Source of the DNA: JAUIET01 sp045105115 | GTDB taxonomy: Bacteria; Pseudomonadota; Gammaproteobacteria; Pseudomonadales; JAUIET01 | Direction of reading: 5' to 3' | NCBI GenBank assembly: GCA_045105115.1 | Contig: JBGCDE010000017.1 | Span: forward strand, 9,187 to 73,186 | DNA length: 64,000 bases | Shown: piece by piece, positions 10,201 through 17,998 of the stretch | Layout of the letters: the number at the start of each line of letters is the position of its first letter | Position numbering within the stretch: the stretch's first letter is position 1 | Program-made: the position numbers and the translations under genes | The notes under the pieces: generated by a model | The model's database searches: none | What the model saw: only the letters and a program-made list of their open reading frames with translations | What the model was told of the DNA's origin: nothing

Positions 10201-11419
10201 ATATGAACCATGCAGGAATTCTGTCACGAAACCATGCAGGAATTCTGTCACGAATTGAGGCGTCAATTCGATCCTCACTCATGTCAAAGAGCAAGCTTAG
10301 TTGGCCACTGCCATCAAAATCGTGAATTTGCAGTCGCAAGGCATGAGCTGAGTCACCGGCATCAGGGTGCAGCCATTCCGACTCGAATTCAAGGTCGCTA
10401 AACGCCGTGAATTGTGAGTTAACCATGTTCAATAACCAGTCGAAGCTGGCATTAGTTTTCGCTGTGGTGACACCCGGTGATATGTGCTTCATGCTGCGCA
10501 TGGTGTCTTGCAGAACTTGTTGCGCCAGTTCTGAGAAACTTAAGTTCGGGCGCAGTTCGACACTCAAAAATCCGATTTCAAGCGAAGGTGCAATCAGCCC
10601 AGCTGGCGCTCGTTTGGCAAATGGTGCGCCAAGAGTTGTCGCTTTTTCGTCGAGCAGTCGATAGCGTAGTATGAGTAGTGCAGCCGCAAACAGGGAAAAG
10701 CGACTCAAGTCGCGACTGATGCTGCGTACACTGGGATGTTTACACGCGTCGTCAATAGACCGCATTAAGCGATCATCAAGCCGCTCGACGACGCGCAAAG
10801 TTCTGTGCTTGTCGGCAGCTGTTACAGGCCTATCAATCTGACCGCCAATTGCTTCATCACACTTCTGTGTCCAATACGCTGTATTAGTAATGTGCGTTTC
10901 TTTATCTATCGCCGCCTGCTCTGCGCCAAGCCACTGCCTTAAAGGTGCACTGGAAAATGCTTCGCCCTGATAAGCTGCAACAACCTGGCGTTGCAGCTCT
11001 GCAAAAGCAGCACCATCGGTTGCTATATGATGTTTCATCACAAACCAGACATGGTGATTGGTACCTAGTTGGTACAAGGTGCTGGTGATACAGCCGGTGC
11101 TTAGATCCAGTGCGGTACAGGCATTGTCTTTGAGTGTCTGCTCCAGTAGCTCGGCTGACCAGCTGCTGGCATCAATTATTGGCAATACAAAGGGGGTTGG
11201 GTCAACGTGAGCGTTCAATTCGCCAGAATTTACTCGAATACGCAAGCAATCGTTGAGCGCGACTACTTTACTTACCGCGTCAGCGAAACGTTTTGAATCC
11301 AGCGCTCCGCGAATGTCGAAGCGGAACGCCATATTATACAGAGCTGAATCGGGATCAAACGCTTGGCCCGCCAGCATAAGCCGCTGCATAGTGCTTAAGT
11401 CGATTGACGGCTCAGTCAT
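7283..11419 (-). CDS. NRPS C-A-T module with a PP-loop amidotransferase-like domain inside the A domain (module 1)
   Basis: Protein of 1378 residues. Condensation domain at about 1-430 (KHHIATDG near 130). Adenylation domain with YIIFTSGTTGKPKG near 584, NEYGPTEA near 728, YDTGD near 806 and A8 GRLDKQRKFRG near 820. After A8 comes an insertion of about 330 residues, with a four-cysteine ribbon (C871, C874, C891, C894) and a PP-loop SGGKDSS starting at S935, and then A9/A10 (LPDYAMPTHF...ASGKLNE) near 1225-1250. Carrier domain LGGDSILAVQ near 1305. The pocket residues I read against the GrsA Phe domain are DLTKIGEIGK, close to the published asparagine code DLTKLGEVGK. I infer that Asn is loaded and its side-chain amide is modified by the insertion. 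The start overlaps the carrier gene by 8 bases. Confidence 0.92.
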   Translation of the reverse strand: MTEPSIDLSTMQRLMLAGQAFDPDSALYNMAFRFDIRGALDSKRFADAVSKVVALNDCLRIRVNSGELNAHVDPTPFVLPIIDASSWSAELLEQTLKDNACTALDLSTGCITSTLYQLGTNHHVWFVMKHHIATDGAAFAELQRQVVAAYQGEAFSSAPLRQWLGAEQAAIDKETHITNTAYWTQKCDEAIGGQIDRPVTAADKHRTLRVVERLDDRLMRSIDDACKHPSVRSISRDLSRFSLFAAALLILRYRLLDEKATTLGAPFAKRAPAGLIAPSLEIGFLSVELRPNLSFSELAQQVLQDTMRSMKHISPGVTTAKTNASFDWLLNMVNSQFTAFSDLEFESEWLHPDAGDSAHALRLQIHDFDGSGQLSLLFDMSEDRIDASIRDRIPAWFRDRIPAWFISILRQAVNDVDVSISELALLSVSETEQLGSFNTTQKNVPAIGIVEKLHELASANPNALAIACDNEQVSYHDLKKRVDELAAKLPGQHPLPILLPRSIEFVVAVLAAITRKIPFVPLDVDHPDDRLRKIIDALDSPVVLTNRKNNDRLQEHLELMLIDSPQVPAANNRDTSFSAIAEVAYIIFTSGTTGKPKGVEVAYSSLNNYLHWAAYYYSNGHSVRMPLFSSVAVDLTLTSILLPIFTGGTVQLYPQTDQSSQLAVLDVFRDDQLDLIKLTPSHLRLVLQDSIKLGPNSSIKGLILGGENFPRQLAMSALHQLGENLALYNEYGPTEATIGCMIHQFDAGIDLHHSVPIGVPIDNAQIHLLDACGQAVPIGVPARMHISGDVLAKGYWNGKAIRNTLYDTGDQAIRQANGNLVYLGRLDKQRKFRGARVELEEIEAVANCSGLISDAVVRVTTDGADQQHTLCVKCGIASNVPGIRMQASSVCSVCNDFESKRASLEPYFKTQDELHNAMQARIAPKQGASCLAMVSGGKDSSYMLCKLVEMGFRPVVFTLDNGYLSEHALANVERMCKRLDLHWERQCPADMNAIFADSLRRHSNVCNGCFKTIYTLAINYALEHNIPSIITGLSRGQLFETRLLDMVDADVLDEAQIDQRVDAARKAYHLIDDKVSECLDVSHVRKAETFSRIAFFDFYRYTDVVLSDMYRFLHEFGDWQRPPDTGRSTNCLINDVGIYVHQKERDYHNYAIPYAWDVRMGHKQRAEAVDELNDDIDLIRVKDMLDQIDYTPRETDQNQSESLVAYYVAPDSKIEPELRKSMASQLPDYAMPTHFVQLDQLPLAASGKLNEFALPHPSSIRQANTRQLNGSLKAPVSDTEKALALVWQQHFNADFISLDDDFFALGGDSILAVQISASCKDAGFNIAPTDLFSAPNLQRLAELAVDADPLETPQTTLGSALPNTGLGVDELSDLLGRL
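7835..8824 (-). other. Inserted zinc-ribbon plus PP-loop ATPase domain (WbpG/PseA-like) in the module 1 A domain
   Basis: This is the in-frame insertion at about residues 866-1195 of the module 1 NRPS; its limits are approximate. It starts with CVKCGIASNVPG...CSVCND, the N-terminal ribbon of N-acetyl sugar amidotransferases, continues with the ATP-pyrophosphatase signature SGGKDSSYML and then TLDNGYLSE, a CNGC motif near 1005, and GLSRGQLFETR. Near its end STNCLINDVGIYVH resembles the C-terminal part of the same family. Known members convert an N-acetyl group into an acetamidino group using ATP and ammonia from a partner glutaminase. No glutaminase gene is visible in this window. Related PP-loop enzymes make thioamides or guanidines, so sulfur transfer cannot be excluded. 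Confidence 0.85.
10206..10253 (-). repeat. Perfect 24-bp tandem duplication in the module 1 NRPS gene
   Basis: Two adjacent identical 24-base units (10206-10229 and 10230-10253) lie near the C-A junction of the module 1 NRPS. They duplicate the octapeptide RDRIPAWF in frame. The absence of any difference between the copies suggests a recent slippage event. The region is the variable linker after the condensation domain, so function may be unaffected. Confidence 0.95.
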
Positions 11420-11660
11420 TACTTTGACCGGCTAGAAAATTCGCCATCGCCACGATTGATTCGAAGTTTTCAATGGTGATGTCCATTGCCTGAATCTCGA
11501 GTTGGAAACGCTTTTCTAACTCGCTGGTTATCGAGATGACAGCCATAGAGTCAAGCAGGCCACTTAATAGCAGTTCTTCCTCATCGCTTACTGTGCCAAG
11601 CTCAGGATCCAGTGCGCTGAGCACTACTTCGCGTACCTGATCGATGATGCCCGTGCTCAT
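11412..11660 (-). CDS. Stand-alone acyl/peptidyl carrier protein of the starter unit
   Basis: Small carrier protein of 82 residues with LLSGLLDSMAVISI; the serine of DSM is the likely phosphopantetheine site. I place the start at the ATG at 11660, which gives the ATGA overlap with the upstream adenylation gene seen at other junctions of this operon, instead of 18 bases further upstream. Together with the adenylation protein and the acyl-CoA dehydrogenase it matches the three-gene cassette (PltF/PltL/PltE in pyoluteorin, RedM/RedO/RedW in prodiginines) that builds pyrrole-2-carbonyl on a free carrier. Its last bases overlap the start of the module 1 NRPS, whose C domain would accept the pyrrolyl group. 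Confidence 0.9.
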   Translation of the reverse strand: MSTGIIDQVREVVLSALDPELGTVSDEEELLLSGLLDSMAVISITSELEKRFQLEIQAMDITIENFESIVAMANFLAGQSND

Positions 11661-13192
11661 ACAGTTTGCTCCTGCCAATGTTGGCTCAAAGCGCGTCGAT
11701 CAATCTTGCCAGAGCTGGTGGTCGGGAAATGAGAGAGCACCACAATTTCACTGGGTACGGCGTAAACAGGCAATACACGTTTGGCCGCATTTCTCAGTTG
11801 CTGCGCGGTCAATGTGGACCCAAGACGCAAGAGCACGTCTGCAACAAGATCCTGGCGTCCAGATTTATCCTTACGCACAGCTACATTTACTTGTTCAACG
11901 TCGGTGATATTGCCGAGGCTGTTTTCAACTTCCTCTAGCTCTATTCGAAAACCACGAAGTTTTATTTGTCGATCTTTGCGACCGAGTAGATAAAACAAAC
12001 CGCTATCATCCAAAGATGCCAGGTCGCCACTGCGATAGTATCGGCGACCATTGCTGCCACAATAAATTTTTGAACGAGTCAATTCATCCTGACACCAGTA
12101 AGCATTCATCAAGGTGTTCGCTGCAATGCACAGTTCGCCTTCCTGGGCTATGTTGCCATTAGTATCAATTATCTCTGTGTCGACCTGCTTACACGGTCGG
12201 CCAATTGGAATGTTGTTGCTTTCTATTTTTTCGTTAGGCCAGGGGAAATCATAAATATGACTGACATTGGTTTCAGCTGGCCCGTAGGCGTTACTGAATC
12301 GACAATTTGGCAGGACGCTTATCAAGCGATTCAATTGTTGTATCGGAAATGCCTCGCCAGCGTAAATCATCCATCGCATATGTTGCAGGTTTCGCTGATC
12401 AAGCGCCCCATATTCAAGAGCTTGCGACATGGCAAATGGAGCCGAATACCACACTGTCGTTTTGTGGTTTTCGGCAAGACTGGTTAAAGAGGCGGGCATC
12501 TTTTGATGCGCTTCACTGGCAATAACTGTCAGCGAGCCCGCCCAGTCGGCTGCAAACAAGTCAAATGTTGACATGTCAAAATGCAATGCTGAGCTTGCAA
12601 GCACCACATCGCGCTCGGTCAGCTCATAATGCTCGGCCATCATTCCTGCAAAAGCAACGGCGCTGCTGTGGCTATGCGCAATACCTTTTGGTGTGCCGGT
12701 AGAGCCAGACGTGAAAATAATATAAGCAAGGTCCGTTGGCGCAACTTCCTTTTTTTTCTTAACGCTCAACAGTGAGGGGCTCTCAATTGCACGCTGCCAT
12801 TGGCTATCCTGGTCGCTTAATAAAAGAGTGGTTGCGCTATCTAGAAATACCTTTTTGCAACGTGAGTTGGTAATCACCAGCGACAAATCACATTGTCTGG
12901 CAATTTCCTGAGCACGCAGTGCTGGTGAGGTAGTGTCAATAGGCACGTAGGCTGCACCGGCATACAACACTGCATAAACAGCTCGAACCATGTCCAGGCC
13001 GCGATTCAACAGAATGCCAACTCTATCGCCAGGCCTTACAGAATTGCTAAGCAGTGTGTTCGCAAGCGCTGTAGCTTGCCCGCGCAATTGTGCGTAGCTG
13101 ACTACTTCGTCAGCAAACTGATAAGCAGGCGCGTTTGGTGTGCTGGCTGCGCGTTGTTCCAGAAGCTCTACCAGCGTATTGGCATTAATCAT
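11657..13192 (-). CDS. Stand-alone adenylation protein, probably L-prolyl-carrier ligase
   Basis: Protein of 511 residues, the size of a free A domain, with YIIFTSGSTGTPKG near 170, NAYGPAETN, RSGD, GRKDRQIKLRG and a C-terminal SSGKIDRR. My manual pocket reading is DMFYIAAVSK, close to the DLFYLALVCK-type proline code recalled for the prolyl ligases of pyrrole pathways. It would activate L-proline as the adenylate and load the 82-residue carrier protein next to it. The start ATG forms an ATGA overlap with the acyl-CoA dehydrogenase gene. Proline is inferred from the pocket and the neighbours; glycine or alanine activation as in DltA is less likely because of the FAD dehydrogenase partner. Confidence 0.87.
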   Translation of the reverse strand: MINANTLVELLEQRAASTPNAPAYQFADEVVSYAQLRGQATALANTLLSNSVRPGDRVGILLNRGLDMVRAVYAVLYAGAAYVPIDTTSPALRAQEIARQCDLSLVITNSRCKKVFLDSATTLLLSDQDSQWQRAIESPSLLSVKKKKEVAPTDLAYIIFTSGSTGTPKGIAHSHSSAVAFAGMMAEHYELTERDVVLASSALHFDMSTFDLFAADWAGSLTVIASEAHQKMPASLTSLAENHKTTVWYSAPFAMSQALEYGALDQRNLQHMRWMIYAGEAFPIQQLNRLISVLPNCRFSNAYGPAETNVSHIYDFPWPNEKIESNNIPIGRPCKQVDTEIIDTNGNIAQEGELCIAANTLMNAYWCQDELTRSKIYCGSNGRRYYRSGDLASLDDSGLFYLLGRKDRQIKLRGFRIELEEVENSLGNITDVEQVNVAVRKDKSGRQDLVADVLLRLGSTLTAQQLRNAAKRVLPVYAVPSEIVVLSHFPTTSSGKIDRRALSQHWQEQTV

Positions 13193-14325
13193 GCAACACC
13201 TGTTAAACGACTGATAATATTGCGCTGGATATCATTAGTACCGCCTAACAATAATCCGGCCATCGCATCATTAAGTTCCGACATGGCGGTTGCGTCATGT
13301 GTATAGCCTGCGGCTGCAAAAATACGCGCACAATCAAGGCTGTTTTGGAGATAGCTCTCGCTGAGGTGCAGTTTGCACATAGAGCTTTCCAGGCGGATGG
13401 AGCGACCCTGATCCCTAAGCTCTGCAGTGTGTCGCAGCATATGCCGGCAAGTCTCTAGCCGAATGCGCATATCAGCGATTCTATTCGATACAGATTGGAA
13501 TTGCCCAATGGATTGCTCGAACTGATGTCGCTTGTTAGCGTGCTCGACCACCTTGCTTAACTGTCGTTGCATGACGCCAATTTGTGATGCCCAAACAAAA
13601 CTACGTTCCCATTGTTGAGATTCTTCAAATATTGCCGCGCCGCTGCCTGGCTTACCGAGCATACGGTCTTGTGAAACAAAACAGTCTCCAAATTCTATTT
13701 CCGCCATGGGCGTAGATTGCAACCCTGCTTTGGGGATTTCAGTTCTGTTCACACCACTGGCTGTCAGATCAACATAAAAGGCTGTTATGCCCCACTGTTT
13801 TCGCGCAAGGTCAGTGCTTGCAAAGACGATCGCGTCATTGGCAACCGAGCCAAGGCTGATGTAGGTCTTTCGGCCTTTCAGTACAAACCCGCCCGTTACC
13901 GGTGTTGCGACCGTTGACAATGCAAATGCATCAGAGCCGGACTGTTCCTCGCTCAAGGCGTAAGCACAAATTCGATCGCCGCTGCAAAGCAGTGGAACAA
14001 TGTCTCGCTGTTGGTCTTTGCTGCATGCAGTACGAAGAGTACTAATAGGGCTAAACAGGGATACGTTGATTGCAAATGCGAAGCCTGCGTCTTCACAGTG
14101 TTCCCCCAGAGCCAGCATTGCGTGTAAAGCCTGAGTCACGCTCAAACCAGAGCCGCCCATGTCTTGCTCTACATGTGCGCCAAGCAGACCAAATTGACCG
14201 CACAGTTTCCAGACGGCCTGAAACCGCTCGGCGTGTTGTTGCCTAAGCATGGGGTTAATGACCGATTCACAAAAGTCTTTTACTGACTCAGCAATCTGAT
14301 CGATGTCCATATCTGCGTTGAGCAT
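13189..14325 (-). CDS. Acyl-CoA dehydrogenase-like flavoprotein, probable prolyl-S-carrier oxidase
   Basis: Protein of 378 residues with the acyl-CoA dehydrogenase fold: YALSEEQSGSDAFAL (flavin-binding loop), QFEQSIGQFQSVSNRIADM, and C-terminal GGTNDIQRNII. The position of the classical catalytic Glu just before GT(S/N)xIQ is Gly; an alternative Glu is in QQWERSF near residue 237, as in isovaleryl-CoA dehydrogenase and the PltE/RedW pyrrole-forming enzymes. Role by family and context: two-step FAD-dependent oxidation of prolyl-S-carrier to pyrrole-2-carbonyl-S-carrier. It is the first gene of the tight NRPS operon; the 180 bases upstream contain a weak promoter-like pair (TTGCGG, 17 bases, TAAAAA on the minus strand) that I do not list separately. 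Confidence 0.87.
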   Translation of the reverse strand: MLNADMDIDQIAESVKDFCESVINPMLRQQHAERFQAVWKLCGQFGLLGAHVEQDMGGSGLSVTQALHAMLALGEHCEDAGFAFAINVSLFSPISTLRTACSKDQQRDIVPLLCSGDRICAYALSEEQSGSDAFALSTVATPVTGGFVLKGRKTYISLGSVANDAIVFASTDLARKQWGITAFYVDLTASGVNRTEIPKAGLQSTPMAEIEFGDCFVSQDRMLGKPGSGAAIFEESQQWERSFVWASQIGVMQRQLSKVVEHANKRHQFEQSIGQFQSVSNRIADMRIRLETCRHMLRHTAELRDQGRSIRLESSMCKLHLSESYLQNSLDCARIFAAAGYTHDATAMSELNDAMAGLLLGGTNDIQRNIISRLTGVA

Positions 14326-14505
14326 ATACAGCAGCTCTTTGTTCGTTTTTATGTGCGACAGAGTGTCACCGCAACGCCCAAAAGCGTCACTAGGCAGTCC
14401 ATTCTACGTAATTAGAAGCAGCTAGGGTTCACAGACATTGCCTAGTGCTTGCCTGTCATCCGGCAATACACTACGGCGCAGTCATTTCGGGACGAGCTGG
14501 GGTGA

Positions 14506-15507
14506 TTAATGGTCTAGAACGGCGTGGTTCAGGACTTCATAGTAACTGCGGAAAACCGGCGTGTTATCCAGAACATTGCGCTCACGCAGCAATCGGTGCA
14601 AATCGGGCAGCCGATAGCAAGGAACACTGGCCATGAAATGGTGCTCAAGATGATAGTTCACATAATTCGGAGCGAACAGAAGGCGTTCCCACCAACTGGC
14701 CAGCGTAGTGCGGGTATTGTCGCGAGGGTCTGGGCTTAAACAGTCCGGCACGGCGGCGTGCTCAGCAACTTGCCGGACTCTCACGATCAGCATAAATGAC
14801 GTAAGTATGGAGCCGAACCAAAGCGCGTAAGCCCAAGGTGCGAAAACAACACCCAATATTATTGCGAGCACCACGTTGGCCAGCACCTGTTGCACAAATG
14901 GTTTTGCGGCCGCCTTGCGCTGCGAGTCGCCAGAAAAAATACCGGCCGCTGAACCGAACACATACGAAAGCAACTTGAAACCGGTTTGCCCGCTTACATC
15001 ACGCAATAACTTGCGCTTAAAACTGCCTTTTTTAACGGGGTAGGATGAGTAATTTGCAAGATCGGGGTCTTCGCTGGTGCCCGCTTTGCGGTGATGTTCT
15101 GCATGAGTTGTAGCGTAGTAATGCAAGTCAGAGAAGGTCGGGTTAGCAGCAAAATACTGACCAAAAATAGCATTCAGTCGTTTTGATGCAAAAAAAGTTT
15201 GGTGACCGCATTCATGCATGATGACGGTAAGCCCAAGTTGCTGACCACCAAGCAGAAGCAGTGCGAGCAGTATACTGAATGGATTAGTCCAGCTCGTCGC
15301 AAACCAAAAAATAAGCCCGATAAGTAACCAGGTTTTTAGCAGCAGAAAAATAGCCCAAAAATCACTGCGCGCGGTCAAGCTGCGTATTTCAGAAGAGCTG
15401 AGAATTTCCCGGATATTCATTTCATGGTTTGGTTGGCGTGCGAGTCTGAACGCTATTTTGTCGCTAAGACCTGTGGTCGTCAAACCTATGTTGGGTTTGG
15501 TGTTCAA
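14506..15507 (-). CDS. Membrane fatty acid desaturase
   Basis: Protein of 333 residues with the three histidine boxes of membrane di-iron desaturases: HECGH near 97, HAEHH near 135, and HLEHH near 285, with hydrophobic segments between them. It introduces double bonds into acyl chains in the inner membrane. It lies 180 bases upstream of the NRPS operon in the same direction, so it may either be a housekeeping lipid gene or supply or modify a lipid part of the peptide; the sequence does not decide. It is transcribed divergently from the sugar dehydrogenase gene across a 102-base spacer. Confidence 0.9.
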   Translation of the reverse strand: MNTKPNIGLTTTGLSDKIAFRLARQPNHEMNIREILSSSEIRSLTARSDFWAIFLLLKTWLLIGLIFWFATSWTNPFSILLALLLLGGQQLGLTVIMHECGHQTFFASKRLNAIFGQYFAANPTFSDLHYYATTHAEHHRKAGTSEDPDLANYSSYPVKKGSFKRKLLRDVSGQTGFKLLSYVFGSAAGIFSGDSQRKAAAKPFVQQVLANVVLAIILGVVFAPWAYALWFGSILTSFMLIVRVRQVAEHAAVPDCLSPDPRDNTRTTLASWWERLLFAPNYVNYHLEHHFMASVPCYRLPDLHRLLRERNVLDNTPVFRSYYEVLNHAVLDH

Positions 15508-15609
15508 ACTGTGCGACTGATTGACGCAATTATGCGGTCAAATGAATTGTCGATGCTGCATTGGCGATATATTCTTGTACCTTGATGAGTCGAAGAGACC
15601 AATGAGTTC

Positions 15610-16746
15610 ATGAAACGTCTATCCCTAACCGTACTAATACTGTCGATTTTCATGTTCGGCGCCACTCAAGTGAACGCAGATAAGCCGTTTACCGTTGAAG
15701 CAATCTCTGAGTTTGATCAACCATGGGCACTGGATTTCTTACCCGATGGGCGAATGCTGGTTACGGAGAAAAAAGGCAGCCTTCGCCTGGTTACGCAAGA
15801 TGGAGAACAGCGCGCAGTGGTTGGCTTACCGGATGTTGACTACGGCGGGCAGGGAGGCATGGGCGATGTTGCTGTTCACCCGGATTTTGCAAACAATAGC
15901 TTGGTGTACATAAGTTACGCCGAAGCGGGCAAAGGTAATACCCGTGGTGCGGCGGTTGCACGTGGTCGATTTGTTGAAACAGGTCGAGGCGGCAAACTCG
16001 AAGACCTAACTGTGATTTGGCGGCAGTATCCCAAGCTACTCGGTCGTGGGCACTACGGCCATAGAATTCGATTTGAAGATGATGGACATCTATGGATTTC
16101 GTCAGGAGATCGCCAAAAGTTCACACCCTCGCAAGATATGCAGTCAAACGTTGGGAAAATACTTCGTTTAAATGATGACGGTTCTCTACCTGCTGACAAT
16201 CCTTTTGTTGATTATCTTAGCGATGATGCGCTGGTTGATGATGAAGGTGTGTATGGGCAGATATGGTCGCTGGGCCATCGCAACCCGCTCGGTATCGCGT
16301 TTGATTTGGACGGCAAGTTATGGGTTATCGAAATGGGGCCTGCTGGTGGTGATGAGCTCAATCAAGTGAAGCGTGCGTTTAACTATGGCTACCCTGAAGT
16401 GTCGAATGGCATGCACTATGACGGACGACCCATCCCGGACCATAGCAGTGCGCCAGAGTATGCAAAGCCAGCCATATCCTGGACGCCAGTCATTTCGCCT
16501 GGTGATCTTATGGTCTATCGCGGAAAGTTATTCAAGGGCTGGCGAGGTGATGCTCTGGTTGCTGGCCTGTCGTCACGTGCAATTATTCGTATCGAGTTGC
16601 AGAGCGACATTGCAAAAGAAGTTGAGCGCTATGATATGGGTGCACGCATTCGTAGTGTTGATGAAGCAAGTGACGGGTCAATCTGGGTTCTAGAAGATGA
16701 ATTTCGGCGAAACGGCGGTCGCTTGCTGAAACTCACGCCTAGGTAA
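15610..16746 (+). CDS. PQQ-dependent aldose sugar dehydrogenase-like periplasmic protein
   Basis: Protein of 378 residues with a cleavable signal peptide ending near VNADKP. The mature part is a six-bladed beta-propeller of the soluble glucose / sorbosone dehydrogenase family, related to E. coli YliI: FDQPWALDFLPDGRMLVTEK, GGQGGMGDVAVHPDF, GHYGHRIRF, SLGHRNPLGIAFD, and WVIEMGPAGGDELN. These are the family's PQQ and calcium binding blocks. It should oxidise an aldose or other sugar in the periplasm. The downstream DUF3667 gene starts 4 bases after its stop, but no functional link is evident. Confidence 0.88.
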   Translation: MKRLSLTVLILSIFMFGATQVNADKPFTVEAISEFDQPWALDFLPDGRMLVTEKKGSLRLVTQDGEQRAVVGLPDVDYGGQGGMGDVAVHPDFANNSLVYISYAEAGKGNTRGAAVARGRFVETGRGGKLEDLTVIWRQYPKLLGRGHYGHRIRFEDDGHLWISSGDRQKFTPSQDMQSNVGKILRLNDDGSLPADNPFVDYLSDDALVDDEGVYGQIWSLGHRNPLGIAFDLDGKLWVIEMGPAGGDELNQVKRAFNYGYPEVSNGMHYDGRPIPDHSSAPEYAKPAISWTPVISPGDLMVYRGKLFKGWRGDALVAGLSSRAIIRIELQSDIAKEVERYDMGARIRSVDEASDGSIWVLEDEFRRNGGRLLKLTPR

Positions 16747-16749
16747 ATC

Positions 16750-17766
16750 TTGTCTAATTCCGCAAGCTCTGAGCCTGACTGTGCCAATTGCGGTGCGCCA
16801 AGGCCTGCTGCTTTTTGTGCTGAGTGTGGCCAAAACGATGATGATTATCGCCGGTCTTTAACTGGTCTGGTACGTAGTTTTCTGTCGGAAACGTTTGATT
16901 TAGATGGACGACTAACAAGAACGATTAAGCATTTGTTTACCCAACCTGGTTTTCTCTCGGAAGAGTTTTCTCTGAATCGCCGGGCAAGCTATGTATCGCC
17001 GTTTCGTCTTTATTTGTTCGCAAGTTTGATATTCTTTTTCTGTTTATCACTCAGTACAGATCGCAGTGATATTCGTGTTGCAGAAGATCGACCGGTTATT
17101 GTCGAGTTACGTGATCAGGCCAATGCGAATGACCCAAGCAATCGTAAGGAAAGTGAAACGGCCGACCCAGAAATACTTAGAGGGATATTGGACTCCCCTG
17201 AAGCTCAAATTGCTGAGCGGATTCTTGAGCAAACTGAATCGCCAGTAAAACGCGATGTTCTAAATGCATACGCTTTGCTATTGCAGAAAAATTCCACAGC
17301 TTCTGAGCGGGCAGAACATCTATGGTGGCTACAGCCTTTGACATCACGTGTTGTTGAAGCTGCAGACAAACCAGAGCGGCTGGTGAATGAATTTTCAGAG
17401 AGCATTCCATTGGCAATGTTCATTCTGTTACCGGCGTATGCGCTGTTTCTAAAAATTCTTTTTTATAGCCGCCAAAAATCCATTTTCTACTCCGAGCATA
17501 TGGTGTTTGCAATTCATTTGCATGTGCTGGCATTCCTGATTTTCGCGGTAAACCTGTTGCTGCCTGACGCCTTTTTGGTAGGTGAAGTAGTCTTCGTGGC
17601 GCTTTTTCTCTACCTGGGCGTCTATACCTATAGGGCTATGCGTAACTACTACGTCCGAGGCCGCTACGCCACGCTTTGGCGGTTTGGCTTGCTCGGAATC
17701 CTTTATACAAGTCTGTTTCTGCCGGCGCTCGGTCTGGTGATGGCGTACGCTTTCATTGCGTTGTGA
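16750..17766 (+). CDS. DUF3667 family membrane protein
   Basis: Protein of 338 residues. The N-terminus has two CxxC pairs (CANCG near 11 and CAECGQ near 24), a probable zinc ribbon, followed by the conserved DUF3667 block (FSLNRRASYVSPFRLYLF) and hydrophobic segments: one near 90-105 and several in the last 120 residues. The middle, about 110-215, is hydrophilic. Function is unknown. The start is a TTG 3 bases after the stop of the sugar dehydrogenase gene, with AGG upstream, so the two are probably co-transcribed. The 232 bases downstream hold only a 6-bp hairpin at about 17798-17812 and no further gene that I can see. Confidence 0.8.
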   Translation: MSNSASSEPDCANCGAPRPAAFCAECGQNDDDYRRSLTGLVRSFLSETFDLDGRLTRTIKHLFTQPGFLSEEFSLNRRASYVSPFRLYLFASLIFFFCLSLSTDRSDIRVAEDRPVIVELRDQANANDPSNRKESETADPEILRGILDSPEAQIAERILEQTESPVKRDVLNAYALLLQKNSTASERAEHLWWLQPLTSRVVEAADKPERLVNEFSESIPLAMFILLPAYALFLKILFYSRQKSIFYSEHMVFAIHLHVLAFLIFAVNLLLPDAFLVGEVVFVALFLYLGVYTYRAMRNYYVRGRYATLWRFGLLGILYTSLFLPALGLVMAYAFIAL

Positions 17767-17998
17767 TAAAAACGCATAATTATTGATTATATCGACTGTA
17801 AAACAGTCTAAAAGATCACTATTCGATTTATTTTGCTGTCTGGTAATTGACCAATCAGAGGTATACCCTACAGGAGATCATTCGATTTCTTGTCAAATAG
17901 GTCCAGGCAAGTTAAAGAGCTTGCAGATGCGTAAGACGTAGATCAGAAAGTTGATGAACTATTTGAATAAGGAAGCACTGTAAGTTCTTTTAAACCGC

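Noticed and set aside
13189..14325. Ordinary fatty acid beta-oxidation acyl-CoA dehydrogenase
   Set aside because: Four-base coupling to a free A domain and carrier, and the WERS Glu with Gly at the classical site, fit the pyrrole-forming group better.
14326..14505. Promoter of the NRPS operon
   Set aside because: The best pair (TTGCGG, 17 bases, TAAAAA) is far from consensus and cannot be told from chance by eye.
17798..17812. Intrinsic terminator after the DUF3667 gene
   Set aside because: The hairpin has only 6 pairs and no T-run on either strand; support is too weak.
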